Origin: a bacterium
GTDB taxonomy: Bacteria > Arandabacterota > Arandabacteria > Arandabacterales > Arandabacteraceae
DNA: 8,527 nucleotides
Assembly: GCA_025774405.1 (NCBI GenBank)
Contig: JALGWB010000072.1
Coordinates: forward strand, 1 to 8,527
Direction: 5' to 3'
The translations under genes were made by a program, and so were the position numbers. How positions within the stretch are numbered: the first letter of the stretch is position 1; each line of letters opens with the position of its first letter. Positions 1 to 6,761 of the stretch are shown piece by piece. A model generated the notes under the pieces. That model ran no database searches and was not told the origin of the DNA. It was given only the letters and a program-made list of their open reading frames with translations.

Positions 1-242
1 ATGATCAGCGAGAGAATTCTCCCACCCACGGCATGATAAATGAATTCTTTATGGGTGAGAAGAATCCAATACTGGTTGTTATCCCGCCTATGGTAGTCCA
101 TGGGGTAAAGGCCATTGGAAACGAACCAGGCTATCTTATCAACTGCCCCACGGAACCATATAACCACGAGAAGCCGGATGAATTCAGGATCGCTCCCCAT
201 AGCGGTGAGATACCCTATGATTGGAGCAGGAAGGATGGCTAG
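1..242 (+). CDS. RmlC-type sugar 3,5-epimerase family protein, C-terminal part (5' end outside window)
   Basis: Reading from base 3, an open frame of 79 codons enters from the left edge and ends at TAG 240-242. The visible residues begin DQRENSPTHG, and the SPTxG motif is typical of the dTDP-4-dehydrorhamnose 3,5-epimerase cupin family. IPPMVVHGVKAIG follows, corresponding to the family's IPxGxxHGF beta-strand segment, and the end IPYDW matches the usual (I/G)xDW terminus. The ATG at 33 is internal to this alignment, so it is not the likely start. The C-terminus and the VxAIG/NCPTEP pattern look like the shorter (about 150 aa) RmlC-like subfamily rather than classical 180-aa RmlC. That is from memory of the family, and the active-site half is not in the window. 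The stop lies 3 bases before the rfbB start, so the two are cotranscribed. The expected substrate is a nucleotide-linked 4-keto-6-deoxy sugar, the product of the next gene. The exact sugar product is not certain. Confidence 0.8.
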   Translation, partial: DQRENSPTHGMINEFFMGEKNPILVVIPPMVVHGVKAIGNEPGYLINCPTEPYNHEKPDEFRIAPHSGEIPYDWSRKDG

Positions 243-245
243 CAG

Positions 246-1265
246 ATGATAAAGAAGCTTCTGGTCACAGGTGGAGCAGGATTTATCGGAAGCAACTTCA
301 CCAGGTATATCCTTCGCAAGTATGAGGATATGGAGGTAACTGTTCTCGACAAGCTGACCTATGCAGGCAATCTCGATAATCTCAAGGAAGTTGAACAGAA
401 CCCGCGGTACAGGTTTGTACGAGGAGACATTTGCGATGCCCACGTTGTTGAAGACGTGATGAGGGGTTGTGATTGCGTCATAAACTTCGCTGCCGAGACG
501 CATGTGGATAGGTCAATTGGTGACCCATCCAGCTTCATAATGACAGATGTCTATGGAACCTATGTCCTGCTTGAGGTGACTCGCAAGCTTGGCATACCCA
601 GGTTCATCCAAATATCCACCGATGAGGTCTATGGAGATGCTCGTGGTGAACCCTCTCGGGAGGATTCCGCTCTTATGCCACAGAGTCCATATGCTGCGAG
701 TAAGGCAGGTGCTGACCGCCTTGCCTATTCCTATTACGTGACATATGGTACACCTGTTGTCATAACCCGGTGCAGCAACAACTACGGACCCAACCAGTAT
801 CCTGAAAAGATGGTATCACTCTTTATAACCAATGCTCTTGAGAATAAGCCGCTGCCTGTTTACGGAACCGGTGAGAATACAAGAGACTGGATATACGTTA
901 TTGATCACGTCAAAGCCCTTGAGCTCATCATGAACAGCGATGGACTTGAGGGTGAAGTATTGAACATAGGTAGTGGAATTGAACTTAGCATTTTGCAGGT
1001 GGCGGACCGAATCCTCAAGGCACTTGGCAAACCCATGAGTCTCATTAAGCGTGTAAAGGATCGTCCTGGACACGTCCGCCGTCATGCAGTCAATACTGAA
1101 AAGATAAACTCGCTCCTGGGTTGGCGTGCTGAAACCGATTTCGATACAGGTTTGAAGATGACCATAGACTGGTACATGAGCAATCGATGGTGGTGGGAGA
1201 GGATAAAGAGCGGTGAATTCATGGAGTATTATCGAAAAATGTATGCGGAGCTACACGGCGAATGA
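246..1265 (+). CDS. rfbB: dTDP-glucose 4,6-dehydratase
   Basis: This 339-residue cytosolic extended SDR enzyme is predicted to convert dTDP-glucose to dTDP-4-keto-6-deoxyglucose, the common precursor of rhamnose and other deoxysugars. The N-terminal Rossmann fold has the NAD motif GGAGFIG (residues 9-15). FAAETHVDRS (81-90) and STDEVYG (124-130) are dTDP-glucose dehydratase signatures; D126 and E127 are the dehydration acid/base pair, and Y149xxxK153 is the SDR catalytic pair. RCSNNYGPNQYPEK (175-188) and DRPGH (272-276) belong to the substrate-binding part. The length is normal for the family. The ATG at 246 follows a purine-rich AGGAAGGA (228-235). The stop overlaps the next start as ATGA, indicating translational coupling. 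Oddities: the usual TNVxGT reads TDVYGT (100-105), and the usual RPGHDRRYA reads RPGHVRRHA (273-281). The catalytic residues are intact, so I expect activity, though a shifted substrate is possible. Confidence 0.95.
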   Translation: MIKKLLVTGGAGFIGSNFTRYILRKYEDMEVTVLDKLTYAGNLDNLKEVEQNPRYRFVRGDICDAHVVEDVMRGCDCVINFAAETHVDRSIGDPSSFIMTDVYGTYVLLEVTRKLGIPRFIQISTDEVYGDARGEPSREDSALMPQSPYAASKAGADRLAYSYYVTYGTPVVITRCSNNYGPNQYPEKMVSLFITNALENKPLPVYGTGENTRDWIYVIDHVKALELIMNSDGLEGEVLNIGSGIELSILQVADRILKALGKPMSLIKRVKDRPGHVRRHAVNTEKINSLLGWRAETDFDTGLKMTIDWYMSNRWWWERIKSGEFMEYYRKMYAELHGE

Positions 1266-2197
1266 GAGTAGTTGTAACGGGTGCAGCCGGATTTCTAGGT
1301 TCCCATCTTTGTGATTATCTGATCGATAGGGGCCACACCGTCATTGGTCTCGACAACCTTATCACTGGTACGACGAGAAACATAGAGCATCTGGCTGGCA
1401 ATAAGCGATTCAAATTCATTAACCATGATGTCACTGAGTACATCTACATTTCAGGTCCCATTGATGCGGTTCTGCACTTTGCGTCACCTGCAAGTCCGGT
1501 CGACTATCTTGAATTCCCAATTCAAACATTGAAAGTGGGAGCTCTCGGTACTCACAAGGCTTTGGGGCTCGCACGTGAAAAGAAAGCACGATTCTTGCTG
1601 GCCTCCTCGTCAGAGGTCTATGGAGATCCCCTGGTTCATCCTCAGCAAGAAGACTATTGGGGCAATGTCAATCCCATAGGCCCAAGGGGAGTCTATGACG
1701 AGGCAAAGCGCTTCGCTGAAGCCTTAACATTTGCCTATCATCGAACCCATGGCATAGATACCAAGATCGCAAGGATCTTTAACACCTACGGGCCAAGGAT
1801 GAGATCAGGTGATGGACGTGTCGTTCCCAATTTCATTACTCAGGCTCTCGATGGCAAGCCTCTGACAGTTTACGGGGATGGTACCCAGACCAGAAGTTTC
1901 TGCTATGTCAGCGATCTAGTTGAAGGTATCTACCGTTTGTTGGTTTCCGAAGTGAATGACCCCGTCAATTTAGGCAATCCGCATGAGATGAGCATTATCG
2001 ATTTTGCTCGGAAAGTAATCGAGCTCACCGGTGGCAGCAGCGACATAGTCTTTGAGAAGTTACCAGTTGATGATCCCAAGGTCCGGCAACCGGATATCAC
2101 AAGGGCACGTGATCTGCTCGGCTGGGAGCCAACAGTCGGGCTGGAGGAAGGGCTTACAAGGACAATTGACTACTTTCGCAAGCTGGCTAAATCATAA
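1262..2197 (+). CDS. UDP-glucuronate decarboxylase (UDP-xylose synthase) type SDR enzyme
   Basis: This 311-residue extended SDR protein is predicted to make UDP-xylose from UDP-glucuronate by C4 oxidation, decarboxylation and re-reduction with tightly held NAD. It has the Rossmann motif GAAGFLG (7-13). HFASPASPVDY (72-82) and SSSEVYGDP (115-123) are characteristic of the UXS group, as is YWGNVNPIGPR (132-142). The catalytic tyrosine and lysine are Y145 and K149, and E118 is in the position of the catalytic glutamate. FNTYGPRM (173-180), GRVVPNFI (185-192) and VYGDGTQTRSF (203-213) form the sugar-nucleotide pocket, and DDPKVRQPDI (270-279) carries the conserved arginine R275. The length matches bacterial UXS. 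The start overlaps the rfbB stop by 4 bases. UDP-glucose dehydrogenase, which would supply UDP-glucuronate, is not in the window. A related 4-epimerase function is less likely given the UXS-specific motifs. Confidence 0.9.
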   Translation: MRVVVTGAAGFLGSHLCDYLIDRGHTVIGLDNLITGTTRNIEHLAGNKRFKFINHDVTEYIYISGPIDAVLHFASPASPVDYLEFPIQTLKVGALGTHKALGLAREKKARFLLASSSEVYGDPLVHPQQEDYWGNVNPIGPRGVYDEAKRFAEALTFAYHRTHGIDTKIARIFNTYGPRMRSGDGRVVPNFITQALDGKPLTVYGDGTQTRSFCYVSDLVEGIYRLLVSEVNDPVNLGNPHEMSIIDFARKVIELTGGSSDIVFEKLPVDDPKVRQPDITRARDLLGWEPTVGLEEGLTRTIDYFRKLAKS

Positions 2198-2217
2198 TCA
2201 GACGACTGGAGGACTCG

Positions 2218-3228
2218 ATGATTCGAATTGCTGTCATAGGGGTGGGATACTGGGGTCCTAACTTTGTCAGAATAATGGATGAGCTGCCGCAGGTGCAATT
2301 GGTCTATGTTTGTGACAAGGAAGCCAAGCGGTTTGAGCGTCTTTCAGTGCTCTATCCCCATCTCACCTTCACCACGGATGTCAAAGGTGTAATTGAAGAT
2401 GCTAACGTTGATGCAGTCGTGGTTGCCACAGGCTCTGATAGTCATTATGAGGTCGGCCTGTCCTGTCTTGAGCATGGTAAACACGTCCTGATAGAGAAAC
2501 CACTTGCTCTGAATTCTGCAGATGCTGCACGTCTTGTCGAAGAAGCTCAGCGACGCAAGCGGGTGCTCCTCGTAGGACACTTGTTGAGATACCACAGGGG
2601 TATAGAACGACTCAAGGCCTATATAGATGAAGGCTATCTTGGCAAAATTCTCTATATCTATACCACAAGAGTCAATCTGGGCAGGATAAGGAAGGAAGAA
2701 AGTGCTCTCTGGAGTTTCGCAACGCACGATGTGTCGGTTGTGAACTTCCTGGTTGGTATGCAGCCAGAGCTGGTAACTGCCACGGGGCAATCTTACCTGA
2801 GAAAAGGTGTTCATGATGTTGTCTTTGTCACACTTTACTATCAAGGTGATGTGATGGCGCATCTGCACGTCAGCTGGCTTGATCCGCATAAGATCCGCAA
2901 GATTACGATAGTTGGTGATAAGCGGATGGCAGTGCTTGACGATATGGAAACAACCGAGAAACTCCGCATTTATGATAAGGGTGTGGATTTCACCCCGTCT
3001 TATGGAGACTATGCTGAATCGCTTTCCGTGAGAATTGGTGATATCTACATACCCAAGATCGACATGGTTGAACCACTTAAGGTCGAATGTCAGCATTTTC
3101 TCGATTGCATTGAAAAAGGTGCGAAGCCCCTTACCGATGGGCAGCACGGATTGCAGGTTCTCAGGGTGCTTGAAGCGGCTGAAAAGTCCTTGAACGAAAA
3201 TGGGCAGGCTGTACGTGTGGAGGTTTGA
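2218..3228 (+). CDS. Gfo/Idh/MocA family oxidoreductase, probable nucleotide-sugar 3-dehydrogenase (WbpB/WlbA-like)
   Basis: The protein has 336 residues. The N-terminal NAD(P)-binding Rossmann domain (about 1-125) has GVGYWG (8-13) and the family signature EKP (93-95), whose lysine K94 is catalytic in this family. The C-terminal alpha/beta substrate domain carries SFATHD (166-171), with H170 at the expected catalytic histidine, and HVSWLDPHKIR (217-227). The subfamily starting with GYWGPN is common in polysaccharide loci next to a hexapeptide acyltransferase and a DegT aminotransferase, exactly the arrangement here. By analogy with WbpB it would oxidise C3 of UDP-GlcNAc-uronate to the 3-keto sugar for the aminotransferase. 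The ATG is preceded by GGAGG (2208-2212) with 5-base spacing, and only 3 bases separate its stop from the next start. The fold is certain; the exact substrate is inferred from context. No UDP-GlcNAc 6-dehydrogenase (WbpA) is visible. Confidence 0.88.
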   Translation: MIRIAVIGVGYWGPNFVRIMDELPQVQLVYVCDKEAKRFERLSVLYPHLTFTTDVKGVIEDANVDAVVVATGSDSHYEVGLSCLEHGKHVLIEKPLALNSADAARLVEEAQRRKRVLLVGHLLRYHRGIERLKAYIDEGYLGKILYIYTTRVNLGRIRKEESALWSFATHDVSVVNFLVGMQPELVTATGQSYLRKGVHDVVFVTLYYQGDVMAHLHVSWLDPHKIRKITIVGDKRMAVLDDMETTEKLRIYDKGVDFTPSYGDYAESLSVRIGDIYIPKIDMVEPLKVECQHFLDCIEKGAKPLTDGQHGLQVLRVLEAAEKSLNENGQAVRVEV

Positions 3229-3231
3229 CCC

Positions 3232-3987
3232 GTGGCAAGGATAATCGATCCAACTGCAAGAATCGCAGATGACGTGGTACTTGGGGACAACATCAAGATT
3301 GGGAGAGGTGTAGTAATCGGCAAGGGCACCAGGATCGGTGACTTCGTGGTCATTCATGCAGACACTGTAATCGGAGACAATGTGACCGTAGGCGATGCCA
3401 CTGTCCTGGGCAAGGTGCCAATGAAGGCAGCCATAAGCACATTGAAGCAGGTTGAGCTTGCACCTGCTCAGATCGGTGAGGGCTGTATGATAGGCAGCCT
3501 GGTTTCAATCTATCGTGGATGCAAGCTTGGTGAAGGGGTGCTTGTCGCAGACTTTGCATCGGTGAGGGAAGATGTCGAAATCGGGAAGCACACCATAATT
3601 GGTAGGGGTGTGGCTGTGGAGAACGATACCCGGGTAGGCAGGTATGTCAAGATAGAGACCAATGCCTATGTGACAGCCCACACTGTCATTGAAGATAGGT
3701 GTTTCATTGCACCCATGGTAACAATGACGAATGACAATTTCCTGGGTCGAACCGAGGAGAGATTCAAGTACACCAAAGGTCCGTACATCAGGAAAGGCGC
3801 AAGGATTGGTGCAAATGCTATCCTGATGCCGGGGATTGAGATTGGCGAGGATGCAGTCGTCGGAGCAGGCTCAGTTGTAAAGCATGATGTCCCCCAGCGG
3901 AAGGTTGTTGCCGGCGTGCCGGCAGGCGTAATCAAGGATACACCTCAGGAGCAGCTTCTCGAAAACCAGAACTACCCTGAGGATTGA
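3232..3987 (+). CDS. Left-handed beta-helix (hexapeptide repeat) N-acetyltransferase, WbpD-like
   Basis: This protein of 251 residues is built almost wholly of [LIV]GxxxxI-type hexapeptide repeats, seen for example at 17-60, 80-155 and 185-216. That defines the trimeric left-handed parallel beta-helix acetyl-CoA transferases. MTNDNF (165-170) followed by KGPYIRKGARIG (182-193) is the loop found in UDP-3-amino-sugar N-acetyltransferases. The C-terminal VVAGVPAGVI (225-234) is the usual acetyl-CoA-binding end. A segment without repeats (about 61-79) interrupts the helix. Predicted role: acetylation of the 3-amino group made by the aminotransferase encoded next. The start is GTG, chosen because GGAGG (3219-3223) lies 8 bases upstream and the helix repeats begin right after it. 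The protein is about 60 residues longer than classical WbpD/WlbB (about 190), with extra coils at the N-terminus. The acceptor sugar is inferred, and a 4-amino sugar acceptor cannot be excluded. Confidence 0.88.
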   Translation: MARIIDPTARIADDVVLGDNIKIGRGVVIGKGTRIGDFVVIHADTVIGDNVTVGDATVLGKVPMKAAISTLKQVELAPAQIGEGCMIGSLVSIYRGCKLGEGVLVADFASVREDVEIGKHTIIGRGVAVENDTRVGRYVKIETNAYVTAHTVIEDRCFIAPMVTMTNDNFLGRTEERFKYTKGPYIRKGARIGANAILMPGIEIGEDAVVGAGSVVKHDVPQRKVVAGVPAGVIKDTPQEQLLENQNYPED

Positions 3988-4002
3988 ACGGAGGTATGCA
4001 GA

Positions 4003-5109
4003 TTGAAGATCCCGCAAATGGATCTCGTGCGACAGTATAAGCAGATCAAGCCCCAGGTTGATAAGGCGCTTGCTGAGGTCCTCGACAGTGGTCAATTCAT
4101 CATGGGTCATTGGGTGAGGGAGGCCGAGCAGGCGATTGCAGGGCTTTGCGGTGCACGGCATGCCATCGGCGTAGCAAGTGGTACCGATGCTTTGAAGCTC
4201 GCTCTGTGGGCGTGCGATTTGAAGCCAGGAGATGAGGTGATAACCTCGCCCTTCTCCTTCGTTTCTGTTGCTGAAGTTGCCCTGGTTCTTGGCGCCAAGC
4301 CTGTTTTTGTAGATATTGACCCAGGCACCTTCAACATCGATCCTGCTCTGATTGAAGCTCGAATAACTGATCGCACAAAGGCAATTGTTCCCGTACACCT
4401 CTACGGACAGAGTGCCGACATGGATCACATCCTCGAGATTGCGAGATCGAGACGGTTGGTAGTCATCGAGGATGCAGCTCAGGCTATTGGGGCGAAGTAT
4501 AAGGACCAGCCGGTCGGATCTCTGGGAGACATGGCTTGTTTGAGCTTCTATCCGACGAAGAATCTGGGTTGCTATGGCGACGGCGGGATGGTGCTTACCA
4601 ATGATGATGATCTTGCTGAGCGCTTAAGATCTTTTCGCAAGCATGGTCAAGTCGGGAAGTACTCTTACAAGTTCATAGGATTCAACAGCAGGCTGGACTC
4701 GATTCAAGCAGCAATCTTGCTAGCAAAGATTGCCCATCTTGAAGCCTGGAACAACGCTCGTCGTGGAGTTGCCACGAAATATGATGGCATGCTCAAAGGG
4801 CTTCCGGTTGAGCGACCTTATGTTGCTGCTTATGCCGAGCATGTCTATCATCAATATACGATAAAGGTTGAGAGACGGGACGAGCTGCGCTCCTTCCTGG
4901 CGGATAGGGGCATCGGGACAGCCATTCACTATCCACTTGGCTTACACCTCCAGGAGGCATACAGGCCTCTGGGTTACAGCGAGGGAGATCTACCGAATTG
5001 CGAAGATGCCTCGAGGCGTGTGCTTTCACTTCCCATGTTTCCTGAGCTGACAGACAATGAGATCGAGTACGTGGTTGGTGCGGTGAGGGAGTTCTTCAAT
5101 CATGCCTGA
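4003..5109 (+). CDS. DegT/DnrJ/EryC1/StrS family PLP-dependent sugar aminotransferase (WbpE-like)
   Basis: This 368-residue fold-type I aminotransferase transfers an amino group, usually from glutamate, onto a keto-sugar nucleotide. GVASGTDALKLAL (56-68) binds the cofactor phosphate. VIEDAAQAIGA (154-164) has the conserved D157 that pairs with the PLP pyridine nitrogen. SFYPTKNLGCYGDGG (181-195) contains the Schiff-base lysine K186. SRLDSIQAAIL (229-239) and HYPLGLHLQ (309-317) are further family signatures. I chose the TTG at 4003 because it gives the usual MKIPxxDL beginning and has GGAGGT (3990-3995) 7 bases upstream; the ATG at 4018 would cut off this conserved start. Next to a Gfo/Idh dehydrogenase and a beta-helix acetyltransferase, it probably aminates a 3-keto hexuronic acid (WbpE role). 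A 3- or 4-keto-6-deoxy substrate from the rfbB branch is the alternative. The C-terminal codons overlap the start of the decayed epimerase by 8 bases. Confidence 0.9.
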   Translation: MKIPQMDLVRQYKQIKPQVDKALAEVLDSGQFIMGHWVREAEQAIAGLCGARHAIGVASGTDALKLALWACDLKPGDEVITSPFSFVSVAEVALVLGAKPVFVDIDPGTFNIDPALIEARITDRTKAIVPVHLYGQSADMDHILEIARSRRLVVIEDAAQAIGAKYKDQPVGSLGDMACLSFYPTKNLGCYGDGGMVLTNDDDLAERLRSFRKHGQVGKYSYKFIGFNSRLDSIQAAILLAKIAHLEAWNNARRGVATKYDGMLKGLPVERPYVAAYAEHVYHQYTIKVERRDELRSFLADRGIGTAIHYPLGLHLQEAYRPLGYSEGDLPNCEDASRRVLSLPMFPELTDNEIEYVVGAVREFFNHA

Positions 5110-5472
5110 AGCCAAAGCTTAGGTTACAGGCGGAGCAGGTTTCACTGGCGCACATCTTGCAGATGCACTCCTGGCGAAGCGGTTGACGACACATGTGATC
5201 GATGATCTTGTCATGGGAGCGGAAGGTCAGCCTTTTGTCAACCTCGGACATCTATGGCAAGAGTGATGCGCCATCCTTCATGCGGATGAGTATCGCATAC
5301 CTGGTGCGACAAAATCGACTCACAGAAGCTATGTGACCATGGTGATTGATTGGATAGCGGCTGTGGCTCACTGGCGAGATAATCAGTTGCCCATCATGGT
5401 TGTGAGGTGTTTAGCCGGTGCCCGAAGCAGGCGGGTTACCACGGGATGGCTCTGCCTCGCTATGATATTGAG
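5102..5472 (+). pseudogene. Decayed NAD-dependent sugar epimerase (GalE-like extended SDR)
   Basis: Pieces of one SDR epimerase can be read in order but in changing frames. From the ATG at 5102, frame 2 gives MPEAKA, a TAG stop at 5120-5122, then VTGGAGFTGAHLADALL and HVIDDL, the N-terminal NAD motif region. Frame 3 at 5241-5279 gives TSDIYGKSD, the TSEVYG catalytic strand. Frame 2 at 5279-5425 gives EYRIPGATKS, RSYVTMVID, then AHWRDNQLPIMVVR and GAR. Frame 1 at 5428-5463 gives QAGYHGMALPRY, resembling the GPRQxGxYGMVLPRF of these epimerases. About 70 residues between the NAD motif and TSDIYG are missing, the catalytic YxxxK lysine is gone, and nothing convincing of the last third of the protein remains. 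The ATG is still embedded in the aminotransferase stop (ATGCCTGA), so it was once a translationally coupled operon member. The gene-free stretch 5473-5534 shows nothing recognisable. Confidence 0.82.
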
Positions 5473-5534
5473 TGCTGGCACAGTTCGAACGACGGTTGAG
5501 TATATGAGAGCCTCAGCCCCGTGCCCAAAATGTC

Positions 5535-5563
5535 TTGACAACTGTGCTGACCGTCCCTATGAT
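5535..5563 (+). promoter_or_regulatory. Sigma70-type promoter for the polyprenyl-phosphate sugar-1-phosphate transferase gene
   Basis: TTGACA (5535-5540, a full match to the -35 consensus) and TATGAT (5558-5563, five of six matches to -10) are separated by 17 bases. Transcription would start near 5570, about 30 bases before the ATG at 5599. It lies just past the recognisable epimerase remnant, so the transferase could be expressed independently of the upstream sugar operon. Confidence 0.7.
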
Positions 5564-5598
5564 TGCGACGGGATCGCAAAAACGGAGTGGAGTTCATA

Positions 5599-6759
5599 AT
5601 GGATGTGATGCTTTTCGGTGGCATCGGCTTGCTGGGGTTTAGTTTCTCGCTGCTCTGTGTTCCTATAAGCAGGTGGGTATCGAGGCGCTTGAGGGCTGTT
5701 GACTTTCCCAAGCCTGAAAAGGTACACAGAATCCCCATGCCCCGTCTGGGTGGACTTGCGATATTTTGTGGATTCTGGATAAGCGTTGTCGTTTTGCGCT
5801 GGATATATGACGAACCATTCGCTGGATTCGATACCAAACTTTTCGGTCTTTTCACTGGAAGCGCTCTCGTCCTCGGGATCGGGGTTCTCGATGACATCTA
5901 TGGGCTTGCGGCTACGGTCAAACTTCTGGTTGAGATTGCTGCAGCTGTGCTCGTGGTCAGCATCGGGTTCAGGGTGCTCCCTCATGGTAGCCTTGGCTTT
6001 TTTGGTCCTTTCGGGGATCTGCTTGTGATTTTTGGAAGCGTGCTGTGGCTTGTCTGGGTTACCAACGTTTTCAATCTGGCAGACGGACTCGATGGGCTGG
6101 CAGCTGGTATTGGCGGAATCGTGAGCTTGAGCATTTTTGTGATTGGTGTCAGCCTCGGCATTCCCTGGGTGAGTGCGCTGAGCATGATACTATTCGGTGT
6201 CTGCAGTGGTTTCCTGGTTCATAACTTTCCACCTGCCCGCATATTTATGGGTGATAGTGGCAGTCTGTTTCTGGGTTTCATGTTTGCATCCGTCATCATG
6301 GGTTTCAGCGGGACAGACGGAGGACACAACCTTTCTCCCCTTGGAATGCTGATGCTAGGGGTTCCCATGATCGATGGCGTTGGGGCTGTACTGCGAAGGC
6401 TTGTCAACGGGAGAAGCATTTTTAAGGGCGACAGGGATCATCTTCACTATAAGCTGCTTCTTAGGAATGGTAGCCGAAGAAGAGTGGCGTTGATAATCTA
6501 TATGATGACTCTGGCTTTCAGTGGGCTCGCCCTGCTGATCTACTTTAAGTTCAATGGTCAGGGTCCGCTGCTTGCCTTTGGTGGAACATGTGTTGCTGCC
6601 GTGCTTGTCGTCAAGCGCTTCAGGTTGCTCGAGCTTTACATAAGCAAGTATTATCTGCTACCCGGACGCAGCGTATCGGGCTTCCTGCTCGATGAAGGCA
6701 AACCAAGCGAGGTTGTGCACGAAGAGGCTCACGTCGTCGTTAGCCAGTCGAGCACATAG
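5599..6759 (+). CDS. Undecaprenyl-phosphate sugar-1-phosphate transferase (WecA/TagO/MraY superfamily)
   Basis: This polytopic membrane enzyme of 386 residues, with about ten hydrophobic segments, is predicted to transfer a sugar-1-phosphate (probably HexNAc-1-P) from a UDP-sugar to undecaprenyl phosphate at the cytoplasmic face, the first step of lipid-linked glycan assembly. The family motifs appear in order. HRIPMPRLGG (43-52) is followed by VLDDIYGL (96-103), with the Mg-binding aspartate pair D98/D99. NVFNLADGLDGLA (156-168) and FPPARIFMGDSGS (210-222) follow; D219 is conserved. DRDHLHYKLL (278-287) is the histidine motif, in which the usual HLHH reads HLHY. The ATG at 5599 has GGAG (5589-5592) at 6-base spacing. 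An in-frame TTG at 5563 would add 12 hydrophilic residues but lies inside the -10 box, so I reject it. A soluble tail of about 45 residues follows the last membrane segment. The UDP-GlcNAc-using WecA-like function is more likely than peptidoglycan MraY, given the sugar-locus context. Confidence 0.92.
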   Translation: MDVMLFGGIGLLGFSFSLLCVPISRWVSRRLRAVDFPKPEKVHRIPMPRLGGLAIFCGFWISVVVLRWIYDEPFAGFDTKLFGLFTGSALVLGIGVLDDIYGLAATVKLLVEIAAAVLVVSIGFRVLPHGSLGFFGPFGDLLVIFGSVLWLVWVTNVFNLADGLDGLAAGIGGIVSLSIFVIGVSLGIPWVSALSMILFGVCSGFLVHNFPPARIFMGDSGSLFLGFMFASVIMGFSGTDGGHNLSPLGMLMLGVPMIDGVGAVLRRLVNGRSIFKGDRDHLHYKLLLRNGSRRRVALIIYMMTLAFSGLALLIYFKFNGQGPLLAFGGTCVAAVLVVKRFRLLELYISKYYLLPGRSVSGFLLDEGKPSEVVHEEAHVVVSQSST

Positions 6760-6761
6760 CC

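Noticed and set aside
2344..3357. Long minus-strand open frame of 337 codons
   Set aside because: It lies exactly antisense to the Gfo/Idh gene, has no recognisable family motif and is explained as a shadow of that gene's codon pattern.
3871..4428. Minus-strand open frame of 185 codons
   Set aside because: It is antisense to the acetyltransferase/aminotransferase junction, where both plus-strand proteins have clear family motifs and ribosome binding sites.
5563..5598. TTG at 5563 as start of the membrane transferase
   Set aside because: It sits in the -10 box of a near-consensus promoter and adds hydrophilic residues; the ATG at 5599 has a well-spaced GGAG.
5333..5599. 88-codon plus-strand frame as a new small gene
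   Set aside because: Its first half (AHWRDNQLPIMVVR) is a core strand of the decayed epimerase, and there is no ribosome binding site before the GTG at 5333.
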